A stretch of 42,341 nucleotides of DNA from Chloroflexota bacterium. Its GTDB lineage: Bacteria; Chloroflexota; Limnocylindria; Limnocylindrales; CSP1-4. Made by a program: the position numbers and the translations under genes. The stretch lies in contig JACCVQ010000168.1 in NCBI GenBank assembly GCA_013698095.1, positions 1 through 42,341 on the forward strand. Reading direction: 5' to 3'. The notes under the pieces were generated by a model. It searched no databases. It saw nothing but the letters and a program-made list of their open reading frames with translations, and was not told the origin of the DNA. This document shows positions 14,933 through 23,431 of this stretch, piece by piece. How positions within the stretch are numbered: the stretch's first letter is position 1; every line of letters begins with the position of its first letter.

Positions 14933-17467
14933 TCAGGCCTCGGCGGCGGTCGGCATCGGGATCACGGAGAGCTGGTGTGGCGGCGCGATCGTTTCGCGCC
15001 GCCCTCGCACGGGCGGATGCGATCCCTTGGCCACCGTTCGCCCGCCTCGGCGGCGGGAACTCGGTGCGAGTTCCTTGGCGGCGCCACCGCGGAGGGCCAG
15101 CCTGGTCTCGGCCGCAGACACCGGACGTGCGAACAGGTACCCCTGTGCGAGCTCGCAGCCGAGATCGATCAGCGCCGCTCGCTGAGCCTCGGTCTCGACG
15201 CCCTCGGCGGTCACCTGCATCCCGAGATCCTGGCCCAGCGCGAGGATGTTCTTGACGATGGCGGCGGCCTGGTCGTCGCCGGCCAGATCGGTGATGAACG
15301 AGCGGTCGATCTTGAGAGCATGAACCGGGAAGCTCCGCAGCCGCGACAGCGACGAATAACCGGTCCCGAAGTCGTCGACCGCGATCCGGATCCCGAGCGC
15401 TGCCAGCCCCTGGAGCTTGCCCCGAGCCGCTTCCGACCCGTCCATCAGCGTGCTCTCCGTGATCTCGAGAGTGAGCCGACGGGGGTCGAGCCCGGCGATC
15501 AGGACCGCGCGTTCGATGTCGTCGACGAGGCCGGGATGCTCGAACTGCCGGCCGGACAGATTGACGCTCAGGCGCAGGGGCGATGTCGACCCAGCGAGGT
15601 CATGCCAGCTCGTCAGGTCGGCGATGGCCCGCTCGAGGACGAACTGGCCCATCGGGACGATCAGCTGGAGCTCCTCGGCGAGCGGGATGAACTGGCCGGG
15701 AAGGACGAGGCCGTCCTCAGGATGGCGCCAGCGGAGCAGCGCCTCGAACCCGACCCACGAGGCGTCGGCCAACCGGACGATCGGCTGGTAGTGGGCGACG
15801 AACTCCCCCAGCTCGAGCGCCTGCCGAAGGTCGCCCTCCATCCGCATCCGCTGACGGGCCTTCGCCTCCATGCTTGGATCGAACAGTTGCGCCTGAGCTT
15901 TGCCCAACTTCTTCGCTCGGTACATCGCGAGGTCGGCCCGACGCAGGAAGCGTTCCGGGGTGTCGCCGGGCAGGCTCAGGGCGATTCCGACGCTGGCGGT
16001 CAGGACGAGCTCGCGTTCACCGACCAGCAGCGGGAGGCGCAGCTCCTTCGTCACCCGGCTGGCAGCCGCCTCAGCGTCCGCCTCATCGGCAACGTCGTCC
16101 ACGAGAACGGTGAACTCGTCACCGCCAAGCCTCGCCGCGGAATCGCTCCCGCGCAGCGCCCCTTCAATCCGGCGAGCCACTGCGATCAGCGCTCGGTCAC
16201 CCTCGTCGTGGCCGAGCGCGTCGTTGATGTGCTTGAAGTTGTCGAGGTCGATGAAGAGCAGGCCCGCCCGGCGCTCGTGACGCTCGGCACGCTGGAGCGC
16301 GAGCTCCAGCCGATCCTCGAACAGTGCCCGGTTGGCGAGGCCTGTCAGGGAATCGCGAAACGCCATCCGGGTCAGCTCGGCCTCCAGGCGTCGCTGGTCG
16401 GTCACGTCGCGGAGCGTGGCCACGATGCCGTCCACGCCAGGCTCGCCGAGGAGGTTGCGGACGATCGTCTCGCAGCGGCGGAACGCCCCGTCGGCGAACA
16501 GGATTCCGAGCTCGGAGCGGACATCGGTCCCGGGCGCGGCGCGGGCGCCTCCCAGGAGCTCCTCGGCAGCCTGGCCCTGCTCGGGGTCGACGATTGCGAT
16601 CAGGGTCCGGCCGTCGATGTCCGCATCGGCGTAGCCCCACAGGCCCTCGGCCGAGGGGCTCTGATAGCGCACCCGCCCGGCCTCGTCGAGGATGAGGATG
16701 ATGTCCGCGGCATTCTGGACGAGCGACCGGAACCGGTGCTCGTTGCTCCGCGCCTGGTCGATCTCCCGTGCGTGGCCATCGCGAATACGCCCGTCATAGG
16801 TGCGCAGCGCGACCCGCAGGACGAGCAGGACGAGGAATCCGCCGAGGAAGATGACCGGCGTGATCTGAATCGCTCCCTGGACGGTCGTGGCGAGGGCCGT
16901 CAGGTCGTCCTCCACCGCGAGGACCCTCGCCTCCGCCGCGTCCGTCAGGGCCGTCTCCATCTGGATAAGGGCCCGCTCGGTCTGGAGGTCGATGCGCTCG
17001 ACCGCGTCCGAGTCGCCCCGATCGAATGCGGCGATCAGCTCTGTCGTCGTCGAGACGTAGTCGGCGTGAAGGCCGGTGAGCTTCGCGCCAAGCTGTTGGT
17101 CCGCAGCCGCGTCCGATGACAGGATGTCGGTCAGCGCCAGTCCGAAGGCCGTGACTTCGGCCGCGAGCTCAGATCGCGTCGCGAGGCTTGGCTCGAGCCG
17201 GTACTCGCGCTCGAGAGCCTCCTGGTGGACGATGGACTGGCGCGCCTCCTGGTAGGCGGTGCTGATGTCCTGAGCCCGCTGGACCTCGTTCGTCATGCCG
17301 CTGGCCATGAAGGCCACCCAGACTGAGTAGGCGGTCAGACAGGTCAAGACGAGAGCCAGGGCAGACCACGCCCAGCGACCGGCCCGCGGCAAGCCGCGCG
17401 AAGGCTCGCTGACGGCGAACGCTGACGGGACGGGCGCGGCGCGGCGCTGGGGACCGGTCAGTTCCAC
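14933..17467 (-). CDS. membrane PAS-GGDEF-EAL cyclic di-GMP enzyme
   Basis: The protein has 844 residues. Membrane spans at about 32-55 and 203-222 enclose a helical outer sensor domain; a PAS domain (about 245-358), GGDEF (370-535) and EAL (550-795) follow. The cyclase site is intact (GGDEF 448-452, LFIDLDNFK) with an RxxD inhibitory site at 439-442. The EAL domain keeps E575-A576-L577, N636, DDFGTGYSSL (698-707), K719 and E755, so phosphodiesterase activity is also likely. GTG 17467 has AAGGAG upstream. The gene begins 27 bases after the ECF-transporter S-component gene and is probably co-transcribed with it, hinting that the sensor or its regulation relates to a small-molecule nutrient. 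The C-terminal 45 residues are polar and Arg-rich. Confidence 0.92.
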   Translation of the reverse strand: MELTGPQRRAAPVPSAFAVSEPSRGLPRAGRWAWSALALVLTCLTAYSVWVAFMASGMTNEVQRAQDISTAYQEARQSIVHQEALEREYRLEPSLATRSELAAEVTAFGLALTDILSSDAAADQQLGAKLTGLHADYVSTTTELIAAFDRGDSDAVERIDLQTERALIQMETALTDAAEARVLAVEDDLTALATTVQGAIQITPVIFLGGFLVLLVLRVALRTYDGRIRDGHAREIDQARSNEHRFRSLVQNAADIILILDEAGRVRYQSPSAEGLWGYADADIDGRTLIAIVDPEQGQAAEELLGGARAAPGTDVRSELGILFADGAFRRCETIVRNLLGEPGVDGIVATLRDVTDQRRLEAELTRMAFRDSLTGLANRALFEDRLELALQRAERHERRAGLLFIDLDNFKHINDALGHDEGDRALIAVARRIEGALRGSDSAARLGGDEFTVLVDDVADEADAEAAASRVTKELRLPLLVGERELVLTASVGIALSLPGDTPERFLRRADLAMYRAKKLGKAQAQLFDPSMEAKARQRMRMEGDLRQALELGEFVAHYQPIVRLADASWVGFEALLRWRHPEDGLVLPGQFIPLAEELQLIVPMGQFVLERAIADLTSWHDLAGSTSPLRLSVNLSGRQFEHPGLVDDIERAVLIAGLDPRRLTLEITESTLMDGSEAARGKLQGLAALGIRIAVDDFGTGYSSLSRLRSFPVHALKIDRSFITDLAGDDQAAAIVKNILALGQDLGMQVTAEGVETEAQRAALIDLGCELAQGYLFARPVSAAETRLALRGGAAKELAPSSRRRGGRTVAKGSHPPVRGRRETIAPPHQLSVIPMPTAAEA

Positions 17468-17494
17468 GTCGCAGGCTCCTTGGCAGCCTGGCCT

Positions 17495-18076
17495 TCAGCC
17501 CGCGGTCCGCGTCGTGAGCCTCGTCCAGATCGAGATCCGCGGCGCGGCACTCGCGATCTGGAGCAGGATCGGCAGCCCGATCGCCGTCGCGAGGCCGTTC
17601 CAGAAGACGGTCGGGAGGTACTCGGACGACAGCACTTCCCAGGGGGTCATTCCCGAGATCGGGATGTCGCCGAAGACGAGGAGAAATCCGAGCGCGATCG
17701 CGACGATGCCGACGACCGCCGAGATCTCGGCGCGGTTGTCCATCCATAGCTTGGTGGATCGCAATCGGAGGACAAGCAGCCCCGCGATCAGTCCGACCAT
17801 GCCGTTGGCGACATGCCACAGCGGTGCCGTCGTCACGCCGTAGCCGGTCAGGCCGTCGGCCAGGGCGTTTCCCAGGAAGCCGGTCGCGAAGCCACTCAGC
17901 GGTCCGAGCACGATCCCGACGAGCGGCAGGATCGCGAAGCCCGGGCGCAGGAAGACGCCCTCGGTGCCCGGAACCTGAGCGACAAACGAAAAGTACGCGG
18001 CCCCGGCATAGAGGCCCACGCCGACCAACGTCAGCGCCATCGTGATCGAGCCGCGCTGCAGACCAATGATGCCCAT
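17495..18076 (-). CDS. ECF-transporter S component-like membrane protein
   Basis: The protein has 193 residues from ATG 18076, with GGGAG at good spacing; longer frames upstream are not membrane-like. About six hydrophobic segments are seen. The central part FAILPLVGIVLGPLSGFATGFLGNALADG has the Gly-rich pattern of substrate-binding S components of energy-coupling-factor vitamin transporters, which work with a shared ATPase and EcfT protein. No EcfA or EcfT gene is nearby, so it would use a shared module from elsewhere or act alone. The ligand cannot be predicted. It precedes a GGDEF-EAL gene in the same transcription unit. Confidence 0.72.
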   Translation of the reverse strand: MGIIGLQRGSITMALTLVGVGLYAGAAYFSFVAQVPGTEGVFLRPGFAILPLVGIVLGPLSGFATGFLGNALADGLTGYGVTTAPLWHVANGMVGLIAGLLVLRLRSTKLWMDNRAEISAVVGIVAIALGFLLVFGDIPISGMTPWEVLSSEYLPTVFWNGLATAIGLPILLQIASAAPRISIWTRLTTRTAG

Positions 18077-18303
18077 CGAGATGCTCCCAATCCGTGATCG
18101 CCAATCGACCCACAGCATCCGTGCTATGGGGCGCGGGACGCCATAGCCCAGGAGGTCCAGATCGCGTACGCCGTTCTCAGTAGCGCCGGATCTCGTGCCC
18201 ATCGTTCTGTGCGAGCCCTGAGCGAGCGGCCAGGACGAGCGCATCGAATGGTCGAGCCATGCATCGCCTCGAAATGGCAACGTCCGCGGTCGCCGGAGAA
18301 CTG

Positions 18304-18318
18304 AGCCCTCCGAGGGCT
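18304..18318 (-). terminator. possible hairpin after the second GGDEF-EAL gene
   Basis: AGCCCT (18304-18309) and AGGGCT (18313-18318) form a 6-bp stem with a 3-base loop, 15 bases past the stop of the gene ending at 18334 on the minus strand. A second stem, GCCGCC/GGCGGC, spans the stop codon itself (18327-18342). There is no T-tract, so this is a weak call. Confidence 0.3.
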
Positions 18319-18333
18319 GAGCGGGGGCCGCCG

Positions 18334-21147
18334 TCAGGCGGCGGTGGGCCGCGAGGGCCGCGGGGCTCGCTTGCTCTCGGTCGGCAGCGGCAGCGTGACA
18401 GCCATGGTCGCCACGAATTCGGCGGAGGAGGGTCGTCCCAGGTAGTAGCCCTGGCCGTAACGGCAACCGAGCGCCACCAGGCTCTGCCATTGCTCGACGG
18501 TCTCGATGCCCTCGCCGGTCGCGCCGATCCCGAGCGCCCCGGCGAACGAGACCGCAGCGGAGACGATTGCCGTCTCCTCCCGCTGCTTGCCGAGAGCCGC
18601 CACGAACGATCGATCGATCTTGAGCCCGTCGATCGGCAGCCGTCGGAAGGAACCCAGCGACGAGTAGCCCGTGCCGAAGTCGTCGATCGTGACCCGCACG
18701 CCAAGGGCACGCAGCGCGACGAGGCGTTCGATGGCGCCAGGATCCTCCAGCTCGATTCCTTCGGTGATCTCGATGCGCAGGGCATCGGGCCGGAGACCCG
18801 TTGCCTGGAGCGACTCCGTGACGTCGGTCACGAGCTCACTCCGCAACAGCTCCCTCGGGGACATGTTGACCGACATGCCGATCGACGCGAATTCCGGGCG
18901 TGCGCGGCGCCACTCGGTGAGCTGGCGGCAGGCTTCAGCCAGGACGAACTTGCCGATCGGAACGATCAGCCCGGTCTGTTCGGCGACCGGGATGAACTCG
19001 TTGGGGCCAACGAGACCGCGTTCAGGATGCTGCCAGCGGACCAGGGCCTCGAACTCCGTGACGATGCCCGTCGCCAGCTCCACGATCGGCTGGTAGTGGA
19101 CCAGGAGCTCGCCGTCCTTGATGGCACGCCGCAGGTCCGTCTCGAGCTCAAGTCGGTGCCAGGCCTTCTGATCCATGGTCGGATCGAATGTCACGTGTCG
19201 CCCCTTGCCGAGGCCCTTGGCCTCGTACAGGGCGGTGTCGGCACTCCGCAGAAGATCATCGGGATCAAATGAGGACTCGTCTCCGAGCACGATCCCGATA
19301 CTCGCGCCGATGACCGCGTCATGACCTTCGAGGTGGAAGGGCGCGGTAAGCGCGGCCAGGATGCGGTCGGCCACGATCCGTGCCTCGCTCGCATCGTCGA
19401 GAGACTCGAGGAGCACGGTGAACTCGTCGCCACCAAGACGGGCCGCGGTGTCTCCCGGTCGGAGGCAGGCCGCGATCCGGCTCCCCACGGAAACCAGCAA
19501 CGCGTCCCCGATCCGGTGCCCCAGGGTGTCGTTGATCAGCTTGAAGTCGTCGAGATCGATGAACAGCACTGCGGTTCGACTGCCCGATGGCGCCGCGACC
19601 GGTCGGCTCGCCCGACGCAGCGCGTGGTCGAGCCGGTCGCGGAACAGGGCCCGGTTGGGCATGCCGGTCAGCGAGTCGTGCAGCGCCTGGTGGGCCAGCT
19701 CCGCCTCGAGGCGCTTCATGGCGGAGATATCGCGCCCGATGACCGACGCGCCATGATCGCCCGCAGCGGAGCCGGGAAGCGGCGAGTAGGTGAGGGACAG
19801 GTCCACACGGCCGCCACTGGCATCGAGGATCTCGACTTCGTAGTGTTCGACCGGTTCGCCCCGCGCGACGGTCGCCAGGTGGCTCGCAACGTCATCACGT
19901 CGATTCGGTTCGAAGAGTTCCGTGAGCGCACGTCCCTCGGCAGGACCCACGGACGCGCCGAATGTCCGCTGTGCCGCTTGGTTCCAGGTTGAGATCCGGC
20001 CACCGGAATCGACCGACAGGATCGCGTCCTCGGCGGACTCGACGATCGAGGCCAGCTCGGCGTTGGAGCGCACCGCAACGGCGAGCGTCCGGTTCGTCGA
20101 AGACAAGCGACGGGCGAAACCCGCGGACAGGAGGACGATCAGCACCGATAGCGGGCCGATGGTGACCAGCAGGTCGACCTGGCCGGTCTGGACCGCAGCA
20201 AAAAGCTCCGATTCTGGGCTCACGGTGACCAGGAAGGCCTCATCGCCCAGGATTGGAAAGGCGGCGAAGCGGGCCGAGTCGGCGCGATCCGTGAACCGTC
20301 CCGTCGTCAACACGCCCTGCCGGATGCCTTCGATCGCGGCGACCCAGTCCGACGATCCGAGCGCGCTGGCCGGTGGAAAGTCACCGGTCGCCTCGTCTGT
20401 CGGCAGCCCGGCGGCCGTCCGGAATTCGGCGATCCTCGGATGCGTCAGGAGATGACCGCCGCGATCGACGGTGAAGGAATACCCCGTTTCGCCGAACGGG
20501 TCGGCGATGGCCTCAGCCATGGCCGCGATGGCGAGCTCGAAGTGCAGGAGCCCGGTGATCTCGCCCGATCGCATGATCGGGGTGGCGAGGCCCAGGACCC
20601 AGCGGTTCGAATCGGGCGAGACGTAGGCCTCCGTGCGGTGGCTGATGTCGTCGGCGAGGCCAAGTGTCGGCGCGAAGGCCGGATTGCCCTCGCTCTCATC
20701 CGGCGAGAGATCGGCGACGGCTGCCACGGCTCCGCCGTTGAACCGAGCAACCTCCAGGCCATCGCGCCGGATCAGGCAAATCTCGTCGACGGCATAGCGT
20801 TCACCCATGTACTTGATCGCCGCCTCGACGCGAACACGATCGACCGTATCGACCGGGCCCGTCCCTCCGCCCAGCGCATCTGCGAACACGACATTGCGGC
20901 TGGCAAGCCGTAGGTCGCGCGTCGCGCTCCCGACGACATCGTCGATGTCCGCAGCTTCAGCTGCAGCGTGGTTGTGGAGCCGCGACAACGCTTCCCTGGT
21001 CGTCTCCTCGCTCAGCTGGACCACGACGAGCGACCCGAGCAGCAATGCGAGTCCGGCGGTCGAGGCCACGAGGGTGGTGACCGGCCTGGCCCGGAGTGCC
21101 TCAAACGCCCGATGGGCAGTCGATCTGTAGGTGGCACGACGGGTCAT
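18334..21147 (-). CDS. membrane dCache-PAS-GGDEF-EAL cyclic di-GMP enzyme
   Basis: The protein has 937 residues. A membrane span at about 25-45 is followed by a large outer sensor domain (50-320) of double-Cache type, including EICLIRRDGLEVARFNGG and a second lobe with SFTVDRGGHLLTHP. A second span (325-345), PAS (360-480), GGDEF (485-650) and EAL (665-910) come next. GGDEF is at 572-576 with an RxxD site at 563-566. The EAL side has E700-A701-L702, DDFGTGYSSL (822-831), K843 and E879, where the usual AEGVE reads GEGIE. Both activities look possible. Cache domains bind small ligands such as amino acids or organic acids. No clear ribosome site precedes ATG 21147. Confidence 0.92.
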   Translation of the reverse strand: MTRRATYRSTAHRAFEALRARPVTTLVASTAGLALLLGSLVVVQLSEETTREALSRLHNHAAAEAADIDDVVGSATRDLRLASRNVVFADALGGGTGPVDTVDRVRVEAAIKYMGERYAVDEICLIRRDGLEVARFNGGAVAAVADLSPDESEGNPAFAPTLGLADDISHRTEAYVSPDSNRWVLGLATPIMRSGEITGLLHFELAIAAMAEAIADPFGETGYSFTVDRGGHLLTHPRIAEFRTAAGLPTDEATGDFPPASALGSSDWVAAIEGIRQGVLTTGRFTDRADSARFAAFPILGDEAFLVTVSPESELFAAVQTGQVDLLVTIGPLSVLIVLLSAGFARRLSSTNRTLAVAVRSNAELASIVESAEDAILSVDSGGRISTWNQAAQRTFGASVGPAEGRALTELFEPNRRDDVASHLATVARGEPVEHYEVEILDASGGRVDLSLTYSPLPGSAAGDHGASVIGRDISAMKRLEAELAHQALHDSLTGMPNRALFRDRLDHALRRASRPVAAPSGSRTAVLFIDLDDFKLINDTLGHRIGDALLVSVGSRIAACLRPGDTAARLGGDEFTVLLESLDDASEARIVADRILAALTAPFHLEGHDAVIGASIGIVLGDESSFDPDDLLRSADTALYEAKGLGKGRHVTFDPTMDQKAWHRLELETDLRRAIKDGELLVHYQPIVELATGIVTEFEALVRWQHPERGLVGPNEFIPVAEQTGLIVPIGKFVLAEACRQLTEWRRARPEFASIGMSVNMSPRELLRSELVTDVTESLQATGLRPDALRIEITEGIELEDPGAIERLVALRALGVRVTIDDFGTGYSSLGSFRRLPIDGLKIDRSFVAALGKQREETAIVSAAVSFAGALGIGATGEGIETVEQWQSLVALGCRYGQGYYLGRPSSAEFVATMAVTLPLPTESKRAPRPSRPTAA

Positions 21148-21190
21148 CGCCCGACGTTGCCTGAACGCCCCACCCTTTGACGCCCCCTAG

Positions 21191-21635
21191 AGGTACTGGG
21201 CGCGGCTGCGATGGTCCGGGCACAAGGGGACAAGCCATAGCCCAGACATCTCCGCCCAGCAGTCCCGAAAGGCGGGGAGGGCGCAAGTCCCATCGCGGCT
21301 CCAAAGGTCGCTCGACGACGCGGCGCTGGCAGCGGCCCGGAGCGCCCTCACCCGCGTGATGCACAGCCAGATGCCCTATCCGGCCCTCCTGTTCCCGCGC
21401 CACTGGGACATCGCCGACGCCAACCTGAGCGGGCGGATGATGTTCGCCAGCCCCAGTGGAGCCGTTCCTCCCGATCCGGATCCGCTCCGAGGCCGGCGAG
21501 CTCAGCCTCCTCACCGCGACCGTCGAGCTGGGTACGGCACAGGCCGTCGCGCTGAGCGACCTCCACCTCGAGCTCTTCTTCCCCGCGGACCAGGCGACCG
21601 AACGCTAATTCGAGGCCCTCGCCAGCCCGCACTGA
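21191..21635 (+). pseudogene. decayed XRE-type regulator with MmyB-like ligand domain
   Basis: In one frame a stretch with KAGRAQ (recalling the end of an XRE helix-turn-helix) leads to SLDDAALAAARSALTRVMHS and YPALLFPRHWDIADAN (about 21308-21428), the signature start of MmyB-type ligand domains. In another frame, from about 21459, FLPIRIRSEAGELSLLTATV and LHLELFFPADQATER follow, which is the normal end of that domain. It is then cut by TAA at 21606, and the frame goes on as FEALASPH to TGA 21633. Most of the middle (roughly 80 residues) and much of the HTH are missing. This accounts for the main part of the long gap 21148-21746; nothing else is evident there. The left boundary is uncertain. 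Confidence 0.6.
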
Positions 21636-21746
21636 AACCCGAGCGGTTGCGAAACTCGGATTCAGTTCGTGTCCGCCGAGGGGCCGGGACTCATTCCATC
21701 GAACGGAGCGAACCCGCCGCGGTCCGTCGCGCGTGTCTGAGGCGAG

Positions 21747-22640
21747 CTACTCGGCGCGTTTGAGCTCATTGAGGAACTTCAGCGCCTCACGCCGAACGTG
21801 GTCTGCGAGCCTCGGCTCGATGATGCTCTTGATCCGCCCGGCTTCGATGTCGCGCACGGCCTGGGTCTTGAAATCGAGGATCGTCTGGGCCGCGCTCATC
21901 ACGGCGTCGATGTCGGGGTTGCTTGTGAGCGAGTCGATGACCGTGCCGGGTTCCTGTGCCAACGCCTTGACGGTCCCACCGACGCTGTCATCTGCGAGGT
22001 GGCGGAAGACATGGGCCGTGCTTAACGCCTTCTCGATGAGCTCGAACTCGTCCGGATCGAGCAGATGCGCCACGAATCGAGAATGCTCGTCCATGATGTT
22101 CGTCCAGAACGCCACGACCTCCTTGCGCTCGAAGCCGGACTCTCCGCGACCGAGATCGTCGAACCGCCGTCCCCATCGTTCGGCTTCATGCCGGGTGTGG
22201 TCGAAGAAGAGGGGCCAGACGAGGCTGCGGAGCGCGCCCGTCGTCTGAGCCTCACCCAGGCGGGCCTTGTAGTCGATGAACTCCTTGATGGGCTCGGTCA
22301 TCTGCGCTGTGAACGTCTTGACATCGGATCGGGCCGGTGGACCCGCGCTGTCGATCCGCTCATAGAGTTGCCCGAACGTTGTCTGGAAGCGGAGTGCCTC
22401 CGCGCGTTCCTTCGCGGCAAGCTCCGGCGGCATCAGCAGTGCGAAGAACAGGGCGTGCTCGGCGAGGATGTCCGCAGCAAATCGAGCGTCGGCCCACGCA
22501 TGTGCGGCAAGGTCGTCTTCGCGCATCTTCGGGAGGATCACGACCTTCTCGTAACCGCTCTCTGGCGCGCTGGCTCCAGGGGAACGCCCGAGCACGTCCA
22601 TGGTGGTCGGGATCGATCTGTTGCTACCTGCCTGGGACAT
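21747..22640 (-). CDS. DUF2935 hemerythrin-like helical metalloprotein
   Basis: The protein has 297 residues. After a polar N-terminus (1-40) it is all helical. Two related segments carry the family hallmark: ADILAEHALFFALLMPPE (E61, H62) and NIMDEHSRFVAHLLDPDE (E185, H186), with H148, H151 and E152 in DHTRHEAERW. These Glu/His positions fit a di-metal (Fe or Mn) site in a ferritin- or hemerythrin-like bundle. The biochemical role of DUF2935 is not established. AAGGAG precedes the ATG, which lies 12 bases after the stop of its upstream partner, so the two form an operon. Confidence 0.82.
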   Translation of the reverse strand: MSQAGSNRSIPTTMDVLGRSPGASAPESGYEKVVILPKMREDDLAAHAWADARFAADILAEHALFFALLMPPELAAKERAEALRFQTTFGQLYERIDSAGPPARSDVKTFTAQMTEPIKEFIDYKARLGEAQTTGALRSLVWPLFFDHTRHEAERWGRRFDDLGRGESGFERKEVVAFWTNIMDEHSRFVAHLLDPDEFELIEKALSTAHVFRHLADDSVGGTVKALAQEPGTVIDSLTSNPDIDAVMSAAQTILDFKTQAVRDIEAGRIKSIIEPRLADHVRREALKFLNELKRAE

Positions 22641-22652
22641 ATCGAAGCTCCT

Positions 22653-23225
22653 TCAGCTGGTCGGGCGACCCTTGCCCTCATCCTCGGCCTGCGTCAGCTG
22701 CTCGTCCGAGAGGACCCGCTCGTCCGGGTCGGCGACTGCGGAGCTACTGGCGGAAGTGAAGTTGAGCTTGTCCATGTAGGGCGTCGGCTGCTTGCGCCGG
22801 GCGTCAAGGAACTCGGCGGCGTAGTAGTCACGCGCCTCGCCCGCGGTCTTCTGGCCCGTCACGATGTCGTGCATCAAGTTGAGCGCAAGCGAGTTGGCCT
22901 GTTCGTCGTGACAACGCGCCGAAACCTCGCCGGATGTGCGCTCGACCATCACGCTGCCGTCGAACTGGGCGAGCGGCGTGAACATCTCCGGAGGCACCCG
23001 GTAGTCGACGAACGTCTCGACGGAGTCGGTGTGGGGCGCCGGGAACGCGTGCGGCCAGAAGGCACGTTGAGCGACGACTCGCTTCCAGGGGCCGACGTCG
23101 CTCCACGTGAGCGCCGACTCGGTCGATTCGTGTGGTTCGCCGTACGCCTTGACCACGAGGTCCGCGGCTTCGCGTGCCTCCTCGGGCCAGGCGGCGATGA
23201 TGTCGGTTGCCGACGTCGATTCCAC
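22653..23225 (-). CDS. conserved hypothetical protein, partner of the DUF2935 protein
   Basis: The protein has 190 residues from GTG 23225, which has GAGGAGG at good spacing. The compact, strongly patterned segment AYGEPHESTESALTWSDVGPWKRVVAQRAFWPHAFPAPHTDSVE (residues about 23-66) and the later VSARCHDEQANSLALNLMHD look highly constrained, rich in His, Trp and Asp. They recall uncharacterised proteins in other phyla that I know only as hypothetical. There is no signal peptide or membrane span. It is the first gene of the two-gene unit with DUF2935. His and Cys (RCHDEQ) could bind metal, but that is speculation. Confidence 0.7.
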   Translation of the reverse strand: MESTSATDIIAAWPEEAREAADLVVKAYGEPHESTESALTWSDVGPWKRVVAQRAFWPHAFPAPHTDSVETFVDYRVPPEMFTPLAQFDGSVMVERTSGEVSARCHDEQANSLALNLMHDIVTGQKTAGEARDYYAAEFLDARRKQPTPYMDKLNFTSASSSAVADPDERVLSDEQLTQAEDEGKGRPTS

Positions 23226-23431
23226 GATCGCGCCTCCTCGATGACTGGAAAGACGAGCGACACCGCCCGGCTGATTTCCGGACGGTGTCTCCGTAGAGCT
23301 GCGGACCGCGGTTGCTACCTCGGGTGGACCCTGCCATGGATGCGGGGTGCGAACTCCGATGGATCCCGACCTGGCTTGCAGCCGCATCGCAGACTCATGA
23401 GTTCGTCGCCCGAGGGAGCACCGCCAGCCCG

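Noticed and set aside
21148..21320. Possible c-di-GMP riboswitch upstream of the GGDEF-EAL gene, suggested by ACAAGGGGACAAGCC and a CCCGAAAGGCGGGG-like stem
   Set aside because: The spacing and conserved core of the GEMM fold do not fit, the candidate stem is on the opposite strand to the gene it would control, and the region is better explained as the decayed XRE/MmyB gene.
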